Below, in pieces: positions 1 to 7,981 of a DNA stretch of 64,000 nt (within the stretch, counting starts at the first letter, position 1; the number at the start of each line of letters is the position of its first letter). The stretch lies in contig NZ_BJUB01000009.1 of the NCBI RefSeq assembly GCF_007989805.1, forward strand, positions 186,001 through 250,000, given 5' to 3'. Source of the stretch: Cellulomonas xylanilytica (GTDB lineage: Bacteria > Actinomycetota > Actinomycetes > Actinomycetales > Cellulomonadaceae). Below the pieces are notes generated by a model. The model saw nothing but the letters and a program-made list of their open reading frames with translations. It was not told the DNA's origin and did not search any database. The position numbers and the translations under genes were made by a program.

Positions 1-403
1 CCTGGATGATCGCCAGCGACCCCGGCGTCAGCAGTGCACCTCCGACGCCCTGGAACGCCCGCGCCGCGTTGAGCACCCCGATCGTCGGCGCGACCGCACA
101 CAGCAGCGACGCGACCGCGAACCAGACGACCCCGACGAGGAACACCCTGCGCCGCCCGAAGCGGTCCCCGAGCGAGCCGCCCAGCAGCAGGAACGCCGCG
201 AGAGTCAAGGCGTAGGCGTTGACGGTCCACTGCAGGTCCGCGGTGCTGGCGTCGAGGTCCTCGGCGATCGTCGGCAGCGCGATCGTGACCACGGTGGCGT
301 CGATGAACGCGATCGCGGACCCGAGCACCGTGGCGAACAGGATCCAGCGCCCCCGGGCGGAGGCGTAGACGATGGCGCCCGCAGGCTCAGCGGGGGCGGT
401 CAC
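1..403 (-). CDS. MFS drug-efflux transporter, N-terminal part (cut by window edge)
   Basis: The visible 134 residues read as the start of a DHA2 (EmrB/QacA-type) major facilitator protein, a proton-coupled exporter in the inner membrane. The first transmembrane helix carries AFIDATVVTIALPTIAEDL, followed by LQWTVNAYALTLAAF in helix 2, the loop-2/3 signature GGSLGDRFGRRR and a third helix. These are typical DHA2 signatures. The start is GTG at 403 with AAGGA just upstream; no in-frame ATG is present. It overlaps the end of the upstream LigD-type gene by 17 bp, so the two are probably co-transcribed. The substrate cannot be told from this part. The C-terminal portion lies outside the window. 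Confidence 0.85.
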   Translation of the reverse strand, partial: MTAPAEPAGAIVYASARGRWILFATVLGSAIAFIDATVVTIALPTIAEDLDASTADLQWTVNAYALTLAAFLLLGGSLGDRFGRRRVFLVGVVWFAVASLLCAVAPTIGVLNAARAFQGVGGALLTPGSLAIIQ

Positions 404-1454
404 GGTCCTTGCTCGGCTGCACGCGCTTCGGCTCTCCGGGCATCTTGGGGTACTCCGGCGGGTACGGCAGGTCGCTCTCGCCCTCCAGCTCCTGGCGCTC
501 GGCGAGCTCCAGGAGCGACTCGATGGAGCCGCGGGGCTCCGCGTGGCCGACGAGCGCGGCGAACAGGTCCCCGACCTCGGCGAACCGGGCCGGCATCGTC
601 GTCACGTCGAAGTCGTTCGGGTGGACGTCGGCCACCTCGTCCCAGCGCAGCGGCGCGGAGACGGTGGCGCGCGGGTTGCTGCGGATGGAGTAGGCCGACG
701 CGATGGTGCGGTCGCGGGCCATCTGGTTGTAGTCGATGAAGATCTTCTGGCCGCGCTCCTCCTTCCACCACTTCATGGTCACGTCGTCGGGCAGCCGTCG
801 CTCCAGCTCCCGGCCGAACGCGATGGTGGCCCGGCGGGCCTCGACGAAGGACCAGCGCGGCTCGATGGGCACGAAGACGTGGATGCCCCGGCCGCCGGAC
901 GTCTTCGGGGTGCCCTCCAGGCCGTGCTCGGACAGCAGCTCGCGCACGTGCGGTGCGACGCGGGCGGCGTCGTCGAAGTCGGTACCCGGCTGAGGGTCGA
1001 GGTCGATGCGCAGCTGGTCGGGGGAGTCCACGTCGTCCCCGAGCACCGGCCACGGGTGGAACGTCAGCGTGCCCAGGTTGGCTGCCCACGCGACGACGGC
1101 CAGCTCGCTGGGCGCCACCTCGTCGGCCGTCCGGCCGCTGGGGAACGAGATCCGGGCGGTCTGCACGTACTCCGGCGCACCCTGCGGGACACGCTTCTGG
1201 TAGAACGCGTCTCCCGTCGAGTCCATCCGCGTCGACAGCCTGGCGCCCTCGAACACGCCCTTGGGCCAGCGTTCCAGGGTGGTCGGGCGGTCCAGCAGCG
1301 CGCCGAGGATGCCGTCGCCGACCGACACGAAGTACTGGACGACGTCCAGCTTGGTCAGCCCGCGCTCCGGGAAGTAGATCTTGTCCGGGCTGCTGACGCG
1401 GACCGTCCGGCCGCGCACCTCGAGCTCGACCGCGGGGGGCTTCGACGGGGACAT
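387..1454 (-). CDS. LigD-type primase-polymerase (non-homologous end joining polymerase domain)
   Basis: A 355-residue stand-alone homologue of the LigD polymerase domain, which fills gaps at double-strand breaks during bacterial NHEJ. The metal-binding DxD lies in LRIDLDPQPG (Asp151 and Asp153), followed by the nucleotide-binding SGGRGIHVFVPI and later KIFIDYNQ. Length fits a single polymerase domain; no ligase or phosphoesterase domain is attached. No Ku gene is visible here. I chose ATG 1454 rather than the in-frame TTG at 1463 because a TAGGTT -10 box ends seven bases before the ATG, suggesting a leaderless message. The end overlaps the MFS transporter start. Confidence 0.88.
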   Translation of the reverse strand: MSPSKPPAVELEVRGRTVRVSSPDKIYFPERGLTKLDVVQYFVSVGDGILGALLDRPTTLERWPKGVFEGARLSTRMDSTGDAFYQKRVPQGAPEYVQTARISFPSGRTADEVAPSELAVVAWAANLGTLTFHPWPVLGDDVDSPDQLRIDLDPQPGTDFDDAARVAPHVRELLSEHGLEGTPKTSGGRGIHVFVPIEPRWSFVEARRATIAFGRELERRLPDDVTMKWWKEERGQKIFIDYNQMARDRTIASAYSIRSNPRATVSAPLRWDEVADVHPNDFDVTTMPARFAEVGDLFAALVGHAEPRGSIESLLELAERQELEGESDLPYPPEYPKMPGEPKRVQPSKDRDRPR

Positions 1455-1461
1455 GCCCTTC

Positions 1462-1467
1462 AACCTA
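1462..1467 (-). promoter_or_regulatory. -10 box for the LigD-type gene (leaderless)
   Basis: TAGGTT on the minus strand, separated from the ATG at 1454 by seven bases. The spacing puts the transcription start at or next to the ATG. Position is seen; promoter function is inferred. Confidence 0.45.
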
Positions 1468-1493
1468 GGGGCACGTCGGCGTGCATGCCCAGG

Positions 1494-4385
1494 TCAACCG
1501 GCACCGATCAGTCCTCGCTGGTGGGCGACCGACACGGCTTCCGCGCGCCCCGAGACGCCGAGCTTGGCCAGCAGGTTGGAGATGTGCACCGAGACGGTCT
1601 TGGCGGAGATGAAGAGCTTCTCGCCGATCTGCCGGTTGGACAGCCCCTGCGCGACGAGCGCCAGCACCTCGGCCTCGCGGGCGGTCAGCACGTCGACGCC
1701 ACCCACCCGTACGCCCGGCAGGTCCAGCCGCCCCCGACGTGCCAGGCCCCGGACCGCGGTGGCCAGCGGGACGGCGCCCATCGCGTCCGCGTCCGCGAGG
1801 GCAAGCCCCGCCTCGTCGCGCGCGCCGTCGCGGTCCCCGGACTCCAGCAGCGCCTCGGCGAGCCGGAACCGGCTACGCGCCACCTCGTAGCGGTACCCGA
1901 AGTCGAACTCCGCGACCGTCTCCCGCCACAGGACCACGTCGCTGAGCCCGGTGAGCCGCGAGTGCTCGGCGTGCGCGCGTGCCAGCCACGCACGCCCCTC
2001 CGGGCCCAGCCGTCCGCCGCGAGGACGACCGCGCTCGGCCGTCGTCCGTGCCCGCTCCAGCAGCCGGTCGCCCAGCGCGACGCGCTCGGACACGTCCCGT
2101 CCGAGCAGCCGCTCCTGCGCGGCCGCGTCGGCCAGGGCGCTCAGGGCGAGCGCGACCAGCCAGATGCCACCCAGGAAGTAGTCCGACCACGCGCGCCACA
2201 GGTGCTCGAGCAGCCGCAGCGCGAGCGCGATGGCCTCGTCCAGCTCGCCGCGCCACGTGTGGGCGTCGATGGTGCAGCCGCCGGCGATCAGCGCGATCAG
2301 CCCGTCGCGCGACCACCGGGGCTCCAGGGCGTACCCGCGCTCCGTGGCGTCGCTGTCCCCGCGGGCCGCGGCGGCGTACAGGTTCACGGCGATCAGCGTG
2401 TCGGCCAGCTCGTCCGGCACCGCGCCGATCGTCGCCGGCGTCAGGTCGCCCGAGACGTACCGGATGAGGTGCGTGAACATGTGCAGCTCGACGCCGTAGA
2501 CGCTCCACGTCATGCCGAGCGACCGGGCGCGCTCCACGCCGTCGGCCGTCACCCGCGTGGCGCCCGGCAGGTCACCCGCGTAGTACCGGTTGCTCGCCAG
2601 GTTGTACATGGTGCGCAGCTCGGTGGCGTAGTCGCACGCCTCCCGCGCACGGGCGAGGGCGCTGCGCAGCAGCTCGGCCGCCCGGGCCTCGTCGTCCACG
2701 ACGAGCACCGCGAGCGTGGTCAGCGCGTCGGACTCGGCGTCGGCGGCGCCCGCCTGCCGCGCCAGCTCGACCGCGCGCGTCGCGCTCGCCACCGCCTCGT
2801 CGTCCAGGTCGGCGTTCAGCGCGCTGCGCGCGTACGTCGCCAGGGCCCACGCCCGGGCCGGGGTCGCGGTGTCGGGCAGGTCGGCCAGGGCCCGCGACGA
2901 CTGCTCCAGCGCGTCGTGGATGCTCTCCACGCCGAGCAGGTACCGCGCGAGGGTCGTGCGGAGGTCGGCCTGGCGCGGGACGTCGGGCGCGGTCTCCTCG
3001 ACCGCCGCGCGTGCGAGCTGCACCGCTCGGTCGACCTGGCCCGCGCTGCTCGCCGCCGCCGCCGCGGAGACGAGCACGCCGACGTGGTCGATCCCGAGCG
3101 TGGCAGTCACCTCCGGCACGGCGTCCCACAGCCGCAGGACGACCTCCAGGTGACGGAGCTCCTCCGCGGGCGCGAGCACCTCGTGGGCCTGGTCGGCCGC
3201 GTCGAGCGACGCCCGCAGTGCCGTCGGCAGGTCCGGTGCGCGCAGCGCGTGCGAGGCCAGCTGCGACGACGGGCCGAGGTTCGGGTCGTCCCGCAGCACG
3301 CGCAGGTAGGCGCGGTGCAGCGACGACTGCTCCCCGGGCAGGAGGTCCGTGTACACGGCCTCCGCCAGCAGCGCGTGCCGGAACGCGATGAGCTCGTCCT
3401 CACCCACGAGGACGTGGTGCGTCACCGCCTCGCGCAGCGCCGAGTCGAACCCGCCGTTCAGCTGTGGGTCCCCGTCGGCGGCGACCGCCGCGCGCAGGAG
3501 CGGCTCCGACACCCGGCGGCCGGCCGCGGACGCGATGCGGGCCAGGCGCTGGACCGACGGGTCGAGCAGCTCGAGGCGGGCCCGCAGCACGTCGGCGAGC
3601 GACCAGGGCAGCTCGTCGGCCTCGGCGCCGGCCTCCAGGAGCTCCTCGGCGAAGTACGCGTTGCCCTCGGACCGGTCGATGACCCGGCGCAGCGTGGACT
3701 CCGTGAGCGGCGTCCCGCTCAGGGCGGTGGTGAACTCGCGCAGCTCGTCGTCGGTGAACGGGGACAGGTCCAGCCGCTCGACCCGCGGGTGCCGGCCGAG
3801 CTCCGTCGCGACGGGCTTCCACGGGTGGCGCCGGTGCAGGTCGTCCGTGCGGTAGCTGGCGACGACCAGGAGGTGCTGGTCGCGCAGGCGCGAGACGAGG
3901 AAGCGCAGGACGTCGCGGCTGGACGCGTCGGCCCAGTGCAGGTCCTCCAGGACCAGCAGGAGCGGGTGCCCCGGACGGCCGACCGCACCGAGCACCTCGA
4001 CCAGCCCGTCGAACAGCTGGAGCCGGCTCGACTGGTCGTCCGGTGCGCCTCCCGAGCCGGTCGGGCCGGGCAGCAGCCGCGCGAGCGCCGGGCGGTTGGC
4101 CACGACCGCGCCGACCGCCTCGGGGTCCAGCGCGTACAGCTGCGACAGCGCCTCGGCGAACGGCAGGTACGGCAGGCCGATCTCGCCGAGGTCGACGCAG
4201 TGCGCGACGACGACCCGGGCTCCGGTCGCGTCCGCCAGCTCGGCGACGTGCCGCAGCAGGCGGGTCTTGCCGACCCCCGCGTCGGCGCCGATCAGCACCG
4301 TCGTGGGCTCGCCGGCGCCCGCACGCTGCAGAGCCAGCGTGAGCTGGTCGACCTGCTGCGCACGGGCGACGAAGGGTGTGCTCAT
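1494..4385 (-). CDS. Large LuxR-family ATPase transcriptional regulator (LAL/MalT type)
   Basis: A 963-residue regulator with an N-terminal AAA-like ATPase domain, a long helical TPR-like middle and a C-terminal LuxR (GerE) helix-turn-helix. Walker A is GADAGVGKT (residues 33-41); Walker B lies in LLLVLEDLHWAD. The C-terminus has LTAREAEVLALVAQGLSNRQ and later SAKTVSVHISNLLAKLGV, the LuxR DNA-binding unit. The start at 4385 is fixed by an ATGA overlap with the stop of the upstream 94-residue gene. In-frame ATGs upstream (4400, 4424) would lie inside that gene. LAL regulators usually respond to small ligands; the ligand and targets here are unknown. Confidence 0.88.
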   Translation of the reverse strand: MSTPFVARAQQVDQLTLALQRAGAGEPTTVLIGADAGVGKTRLLRHVAELADATGARVVVAHCVDLGEIGLPYLPFAEALSQLYALDPEAVGAVVANRPALARLLPGPTGSGGAPDDQSSRLQLFDGLVEVLGAVGRPGHPLLLVLEDLHWADASSRDVLRFLVSRLRDQHLLVVASYRTDDLHRRHPWKPVATELGRHPRVERLDLSPFTDDELREFTTALSGTPLTESTLRRVIDRSEGNAYFAEELLEAGAEADELPWSLADVLRARLELLDPSVQRLARIASAAGRRVSEPLLRAAVAADGDPQLNGGFDSALREAVTHHVLVGEDELIAFRHALLAEAVYTDLLPGEQSSLHRAYLRVLRDDPNLGPSSQLASHALRAPDLPTALRASLDAADQAHEVLAPAEELRHLEVVLRLWDAVPEVTATLGIDHVGVLVSAAAAASSAGQVDRAVQLARAAVEETAPDVPRQADLRTTLARYLLGVESIHDALEQSSRALADLPDTATPARAWALATYARSALNADLDDEAVASATRAVELARQAGAADAESDALTTLAVLVVDDEARAAELLRSALARAREACDYATELRTMYNLASNRYYAGDLPGATRVTADGVERARSLGMTWSVYGVELHMFTHLIRYVSGDLTPATIGAVPDELADTLIAVNLYAAAARGDSDATERGYALEPRWSRDGLIALIAGGCTIDAHTWRGELDEAIALALRLLEHLWRAWSDYFLGGIWLVALALSALADAAAQERLLGRDVSERVALGDRLLERARTTAERGRPRGGRLGPEGRAWLARAHAEHSRLTGLSDVVLWRETVAEFDFGYRYEVARSRFRLAEALLESGDRDGARDEAGLALADADAMGAVPLATAVRGLARRGRLDLPGVRVGGVDVLTAREAEVLALVAQGLSNRQIGEKLFISAKTVSVHISNLLAKLGVSGRAEAVSVAHQRGLIGAG

Positions 4386-4666
4386 CGAGCCGCGTGCCAT
4401 GTCTCCGATCCTCGCAGCAGCCACCCACGCGCCGCACTCACCCGCTCTCGGGCGGGCCGTTCCGCGGGTGCCGAGGACGCCGCCGTGGTCGCCGCGACGG
4501 CGTGCGCCGAGCCGGGCTCGTGCGTGGTCGCCTCGAGCAGGTCGTCGTGCTCCCCGCCGCGCGGGTCGCGCGTGTCCCCGTACGGGGCGTGGCGCAGCGC
4601 CGTGAACAGGCGCTCGTGACGGTAGGCGAGCTCGGCGTCGAGGCCAGGTCCCCAGAAGTCAGCCAT
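4382..4666 (-). CDS. Small hypothetical protein coupled to the LuxR-family regulator
   Basis: A 94-residue protein beginning MADFWGPGLDAELAYRHERL. I do not recognise a domain. The N-terminal third is compact and charged, and the rest is rich in Ala, Glu and Arg. It is likely real because a strong GAGGAGG ribosome-binding site precedes ATG 4666, and its TGA overlaps the regulator's ATG as ATGA, implying translational coupling. It could be a partner or leader-type modulator of the regulator; that is only inference from the coupling. Confidence 0.6.
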   Translation of the reverse strand: MADFWGPGLDAELAYRHERLFTALRHAPYGDTRDPRGGEHDDLLEATTHEPGSAHAVAATTAASSAPAERPARERVSAARGWLLRGSETWHAAR

Positions 4667-4783
4667 GGTGTCCTCCTCAGTCCGCCGGACGGTCTGCCCG
4701 GCTCTCGTTGACGAGGACGACTCTCGTCGTGAGGGGGTGGTCCGCGGATCGGGCGGTCGACGGGTCCTGGACGACCGGTCGGG

Positions 4784-4829
4784 CTGAGGCGCGTCTGAGG
4801 TGGGTCTGAGGTGGTCTGAGGTACCTCAG
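4784..4829. promoter_or_regulatory. Helically phased CTGAGG repeats ending in a palindrome (candidate operator)
   Basis: CTGAGG occurs four times on the plus strand at 4784, 4795, 4806 and 4816, with spacings of 11, 11 and 10 bases, so all copies face the same side of the helix. The last copy is half of the perfect palindrome CTGAGGTACCTCAG (4816-4829). The array lies in the divergent gap between the regulator operon and the VOC gene, about 70 to 24 bases before the VOC start. Eleven-base direct repeats are typical of OmpR/PhoB-type response-regulator sites. The factor is unknown. Confidence 0.6.
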
Positions 4830-4852
4830 GGACGGGGGTGCACGATGGGGGC

Positions 4853-5215
4853 ATGGGACTCGTGCAGGTCGCCCAGCGTGCGCAGGACCTCGATCGCGCG
4901 GCCGCGTTCTACGAGGACCTCCTCGGCCGCCCGCCGACCGCGCGGTTCGACCCGCCGGGCCTGCTGTTCTTCGACCTCGACGGCGTCCGGCTGCTGCTGG
5001 AGGTCGGGGCACCGTCCGCGCTGCTCTACCTGCGGGTCGACGACCTCGCGGCGACGGTCGAGCGGCTGCGCGGTCGGGGCGTCGTCGTGGAGTCGGAGCC
5101 GCACGTGATCTTCCGCCACGAGGACGGCACGCTCGGTCCCGCCGGGACGGACGAGCGTCACGCGTTCGTCCGCGACTCCGAGGACAACCTCGTCGGTCTC
5201 GTCGAGCTCACCTGA
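4853..5215 (+). CDS. VOC-family (glyoxalase/bleomycin-resistance fold) protein
   Basis: A 120-residue single-module VOC protein. It contains QRAQDLDRAAAFYEDLLGRP, FFDLDGVRLLLEV, then VDDLAATVERLRGRG and a C-terminal FVRDSEDNLVGLVEL, the usual beta-alpha-beta-beta-beta layout. One paired module implies a dimer with shared metal sites. Members include glyoxalases, dioxygenases and antibiotic-binding proteins; the substrate cannot be assigned. ATG 4853 is chosen because CACGAT ends six bases upstream, allowing a leaderless start, and because homologues begin near this Met. It faces the phased CTGAGG array. Confidence 0.8.
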   Translation: MGLVQVAQRAQDLDRAAAFYEDLLGRPPTARFDPPGLLFFDLDGVRLLLEVGAPSALLYLRVDDLAATVERLRGRGVVVESEPHVIFRHEDGTLGPAGTDERHAFVRDSEDNLVGLVELT

Positions 5216-5286
5216 CGCCCCCGTTCACCCGGACGCGTCCGCGGTCCCCCCAAGCGGGAACGGACCAGGTCGGGCAGGCTGGGCGG

Positions 5287-5727
5287 GTGGGCGATGTGCG
5301 AGATCTCCGGAGTGCGAAGAGTGCGCGTCGACGCGACGCGCAGGTCGTCGACGTCGAGCTCGTCGTGGACGCCGAGCGTTCCGCGCCCCGCGCCGCGCGC
5401 CACTGGGTGATGCAGACCATCGCCGGTGCCGGGGTCGGCGGGGCGTCGAACCAGGTGGTCGAGCTCCTCACGGGCGAGCTGGTGTCCAACGCCGTCGTGC
5501 ACGGTCCCCACACCGGGACGGTGCGCGTGCAGGTGCGGATCGACGGCGACCTCGTGCGCGTCGGGGTCCGCGACACCGGAGGCGGCACACCGACGGTCGG
5601 GCACCCCGAGCCGACGGCCCCCAGCGGGCGCGGGCTGGCGCTCGTCGAGGCGCTCTCCTCGGACTGGGGCACGCAGGTCCACCCGGACGGCAAGACGGTG
5701 TGGTTCGAGATCCGCGCCGACGAGTGA
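5287..5727 (+). CDS. RsbW-like ATP-binding protein (HATPase, putative anti-sigma factor)
   Basis: A 146-residue histidine-kinase-type ATPase domain without a kinase receiver or sensor part. The N box is ELVSNAVVHG, the G1 box VRDTGGG and the G2 box SGRGLALVEAL. Small cytosolic proteins of this kind in actinobacteria are usually anti-sigma factor serine kinases or regulators paired with STAS anti-anti-sigma proteins. No STAS partner is adjacent. An ECF sigma gene lies 2.2 kb downstream, but ECF factors are normally not controlled by this class, so no pairing is claimed. Start is GTG 5287, with a CAGGCT -10-like box six bases before it. Confidence 0.75.
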   Translation: MGDVRDLRSAKSARRRDAQVVDVELVVDAERSAPRAARHWVMQTIAGAGVGGASNQVVELLTGELVSNAVVHGPHTGTVRVQVRIDGDLVRVGVRDTGGGTPTVGHPEPTAPSGRGLALVEALSSDWGTQVHPDGKTVWFEIRADE

Positions 5728-5917
5728 CGCCCTCGGGACCGTCGACACGCCCGAGTCGTCCGGAGGCGCGCGACGCCCCCACGTGGCCGTCGGTCCCTGC
5801 TCAGAGCCGCTCCCGCGGCGGTGCGTACTGCCCTGGCCTGCGGTTCCGCCATGCACGCGGAGCCGGTGCGGCGTAGTTTCGGGGGCGGACGACCGCGGAG
5901 CGAGGGGCAACGACACC

Positions 5918-7555
5918 ATGAGTGACCATGGGGACGGCAGCGACGGCACGAGCACGTCGACGACGACGACCCGACTGCCCGACATCCGCGCCGAGGTGCG
6001 CGACGACGGCACCGGCGAGATCTCGATCGACGGCGTCATCGAGCGCGTACGGATGGCGAACCTCGCCGAGGCGGGGGCGGCCATCACCACCCGGATCGCG
6101 GAGCTGGCGGGAACCGTCGGTCAGCCGGTGCCGGTCGAGGTGCGCGACCCCGACGGGGTCTGGTCGCTCCTGATCCACCCGGACGGCCTCGTCGACGAGG
6201 CACCCGGCCCGCTGGACGACCAGCCGGCGGACGGCGCCCCGGGAGACGCGGCGCCGGACGTGGAGCCGGTCGTCGGGACGCCCGACGCCGACGCCAAGCC
6301 CGGGGCGAGCGCGGCCCGCGCCGCATCCGGCACGCCGAGCACCGACCGCCCGACGCCGCCGGCCACAGGCTCCCTGACCGCGCCTCCGTCGCCGGCCGCC
6401 GCCGACCCGGGCCCGGCCTCGCCGTCGCCGTCCGCGACCGCACCGGTCACGGGCACGTCGTCGGGTCCTGCGAGCGGCTCGACGCCCGCCGCGACCCGCG
6501 GACCATCCGCGACGCGTGCGACCACCGGCCGGCCGCAGGAGAACGCCTCAGCGGTCGCGCCGGACACCGAGACCCCGGGCGGACCCCCCGGGGCGGCTCC
6601 GTCCGGACCGTCGCAGCCGCTCCCGACGCTCGACGACCTCCTCGCCGCACGCCACCCGGCGGCGTCCGGCGGACCGGCCGAGCACGGGTGGCAGGCGGGC
6701 ATCCGTAGGCTCACGTTCGGTGCGGTCTCCCCGGGGCCGGGTCGTGACGAGCGTCGCCGACGGATCGCGGCGGCCTCCGTGCGCCGGACGCTGGACGGCC
6801 CCAAGACGATCGTGATCATCAACCCCAAGGGTGGGGCCCACAAGACGACCGCGACTATGCTGCTGGCGGCGACGTTCGGCCTCCAGCGCGGTGGGTACAC
6901 GCTTGCGTGGGACAACAACGAGACGCGCGGGACCCTCGGGTGGCGCTCCTCGCACGCCGACCACACCCGCACGGCCGTCGACCTCCTGAACGCCCTGCCG
7001 GCGCTCGGCTCCGCGGGCACCGTCCGCATCGGCGACCTCGACGGGTTCGTGCGGACGCAGCCCAGCGAGCAGTTCGACGTCCTCGCGTCCGACGAGAACT
7101 CCGCGTCGGCGTCCTCCGTCGACGCGGACTCCTTCACGTCGCTGCACCAGGTGCTCTCCCGGTTCTACCGGGTCCTCGTCATCGACACGGGCAACAACAT
7201 GCGGGCCTCGAACTGGCAGGCCGCCGTCTCCGCCGCCGACCAGATCGTCGTCGTCTCCACGGTCCGCGAGGACACCGCCCAGTCGGCCGCCTGGGCGCTC
7301 GACGCGCTGCGTGCCACCGGGCACGACGAGGCCGTCCGCCGCGCGGTCACCGTGCTGTCCGCGCCGGAGCCGAAGGTCGACAAGGACCTGCAGAAGCGGC
7401 TCCGGTCCCACTTCGGGGCGCTCACCCGGGCCGTGCTCGACGTGCCGCACGACAAGGCCCTCGTCGCCGGCGGACCCATCGACTACGACGCGCTCAGCAC
7501 CACGACGCGCGACGCCTGGCTCCGCGTCACCGCGGTCGTCGCCGACGGCCTCTGA
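5918..7555 (+). CDS. Orphan ParA/MinD-like ATPase with long disordered N-terminal region
   Basis: 545 residues. Residues about 25-85 form a small folded segment (EVRDDGTGEISIDGVIERV). Residues about 95-270 are an Ala/Pro/Thr/Ser/Gly-rich disordered region. A ParA/MinD-like ATPase follows from about 295. The deviant Walker A reads KGGAHKTT (residues 304-311), with His where most family members have Gly; both lysines are kept. LVIDTGNN corresponds to the Walker B/switch region. The architecture recalls EspI-like proteins of ESX loci, but no ESX genes are present and no parB follows. ATG 5918 is chosen over longer frames because the upstream sequence reads through the 3' end of the preceding gene. 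It may position a complex or sense nucleotide; the role is unknown. Confidence 0.75.
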   Translation: MSDHGDGSDGTSTSTTTTRLPDIRAEVRDDGTGEISIDGVIERVRMANLAEAGAAITTRIAELAGTVGQPVPVEVRDPDGVWSLLIHPDGLVDEAPGPLDDQPADGAPGDAAPDVEPVVGTPDADAKPGASAARAASGTPSTDRPTPPATGSLTAPPSPAAADPGPASPSPSATAPVTGTSSGPASGSTPAATRGPSATRATTGRPQENASAVAPDTETPGGPPGAAPSGPSQPLPTLDDLLAARHPAASGGPAEHGWQAGIRRLTFGAVSPGPGRDERRRRIAAASVRRTLDGPKTIVIINPKGGAHKTTATMLLAATFGLQRGGYTLAWDNNETRGTLGWRSSHADHTRTAVDLLNALPALGSAGTVRIGDLDGFVRTQPSEQFDVLASDENSASASSVDADSFTSLHQVLSRFYRVLVIDTGNNMRASNWQAAVSAADQIVVVSTVREDTAQSAAWALDALRATGHDEAVRRAVTVLSAPEPKVDKDLQKRLRSHFGALTRAVLDVPHDKALVAGGPIDYDALSTTTRDAWLRVTAVVADGL

Positions 7556-7570
7556 CCCGCCCGGGCCGTA

Positions 7571-7860
7571 CCAAGGCCGAACCCGACCCGGCGGCCGCCA
7601 TCCGCCCGTGAACGTCACCGGTGTCGGCTTCGGCCCGTCCGGGTGCGAACCCGACGGTGCGAACCCGACGTGGGTGCCGCCATCCGCCCCTTGAACGTCA
7701 CTGGTGTCGGGTTCGGCCCGTTCGGCTCCGAACCGGACAGGGGTGCCGCCGTCCGACCCCGTGACGGCACGGGTGTCGGGGTCCTCGTCGCTGGTCGTCG
7801 ACAGCGCGTCACCGATGGTTCCGCTCGTCCCGGTGCGACCGGACGCGGGTGCTGCCGTCA
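7571..7860. repeat. Degenerate ~80-bp tandem repeats with internal inverted arms (family 1)
   Basis: The 426-bp gap between the ParA-like gene and the sigma factor is mostly this array. Two clear units contain GTCGG[C/G]TTCG, a 13-nt centre GCCCGTYCGGSTS, then CGAACC[C/G]GAC: arms at 7623-7632 and 7646-7655, and at 7706-7715 and 7729-7738. Each is preceded by GCCGCCATCCGCC and a TGAACGTCACYGGT segment. A half-unit CGAACCCGAC lies at 7579-7588, and weaker units run to about 7860. No plausible coding frame is conserved across units. Confidence 0.75.
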
Positions 7861-7981
7861 GGCGGATCGTCGGGTGCTCGTCGGCGGGATCTCGATTCTT
7901 TCTCGCGCACGTGCAAGATCGGCTCCGCTCACGACAGAGAGCAGGTGAGAGAGTCCGTCCGACCACGAGCAGAGGAGCACC

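Noticed and set aside
372-4619. A very long open frame on the plus strand opposite the LigD-type and LAL genes
   Set aside because: It is antisense to two clearly recognised genes, is rich in Arg, Val and Gly from reversed GC-rich codons, and shows no domain. Long antisense frames are expected at this GC content.
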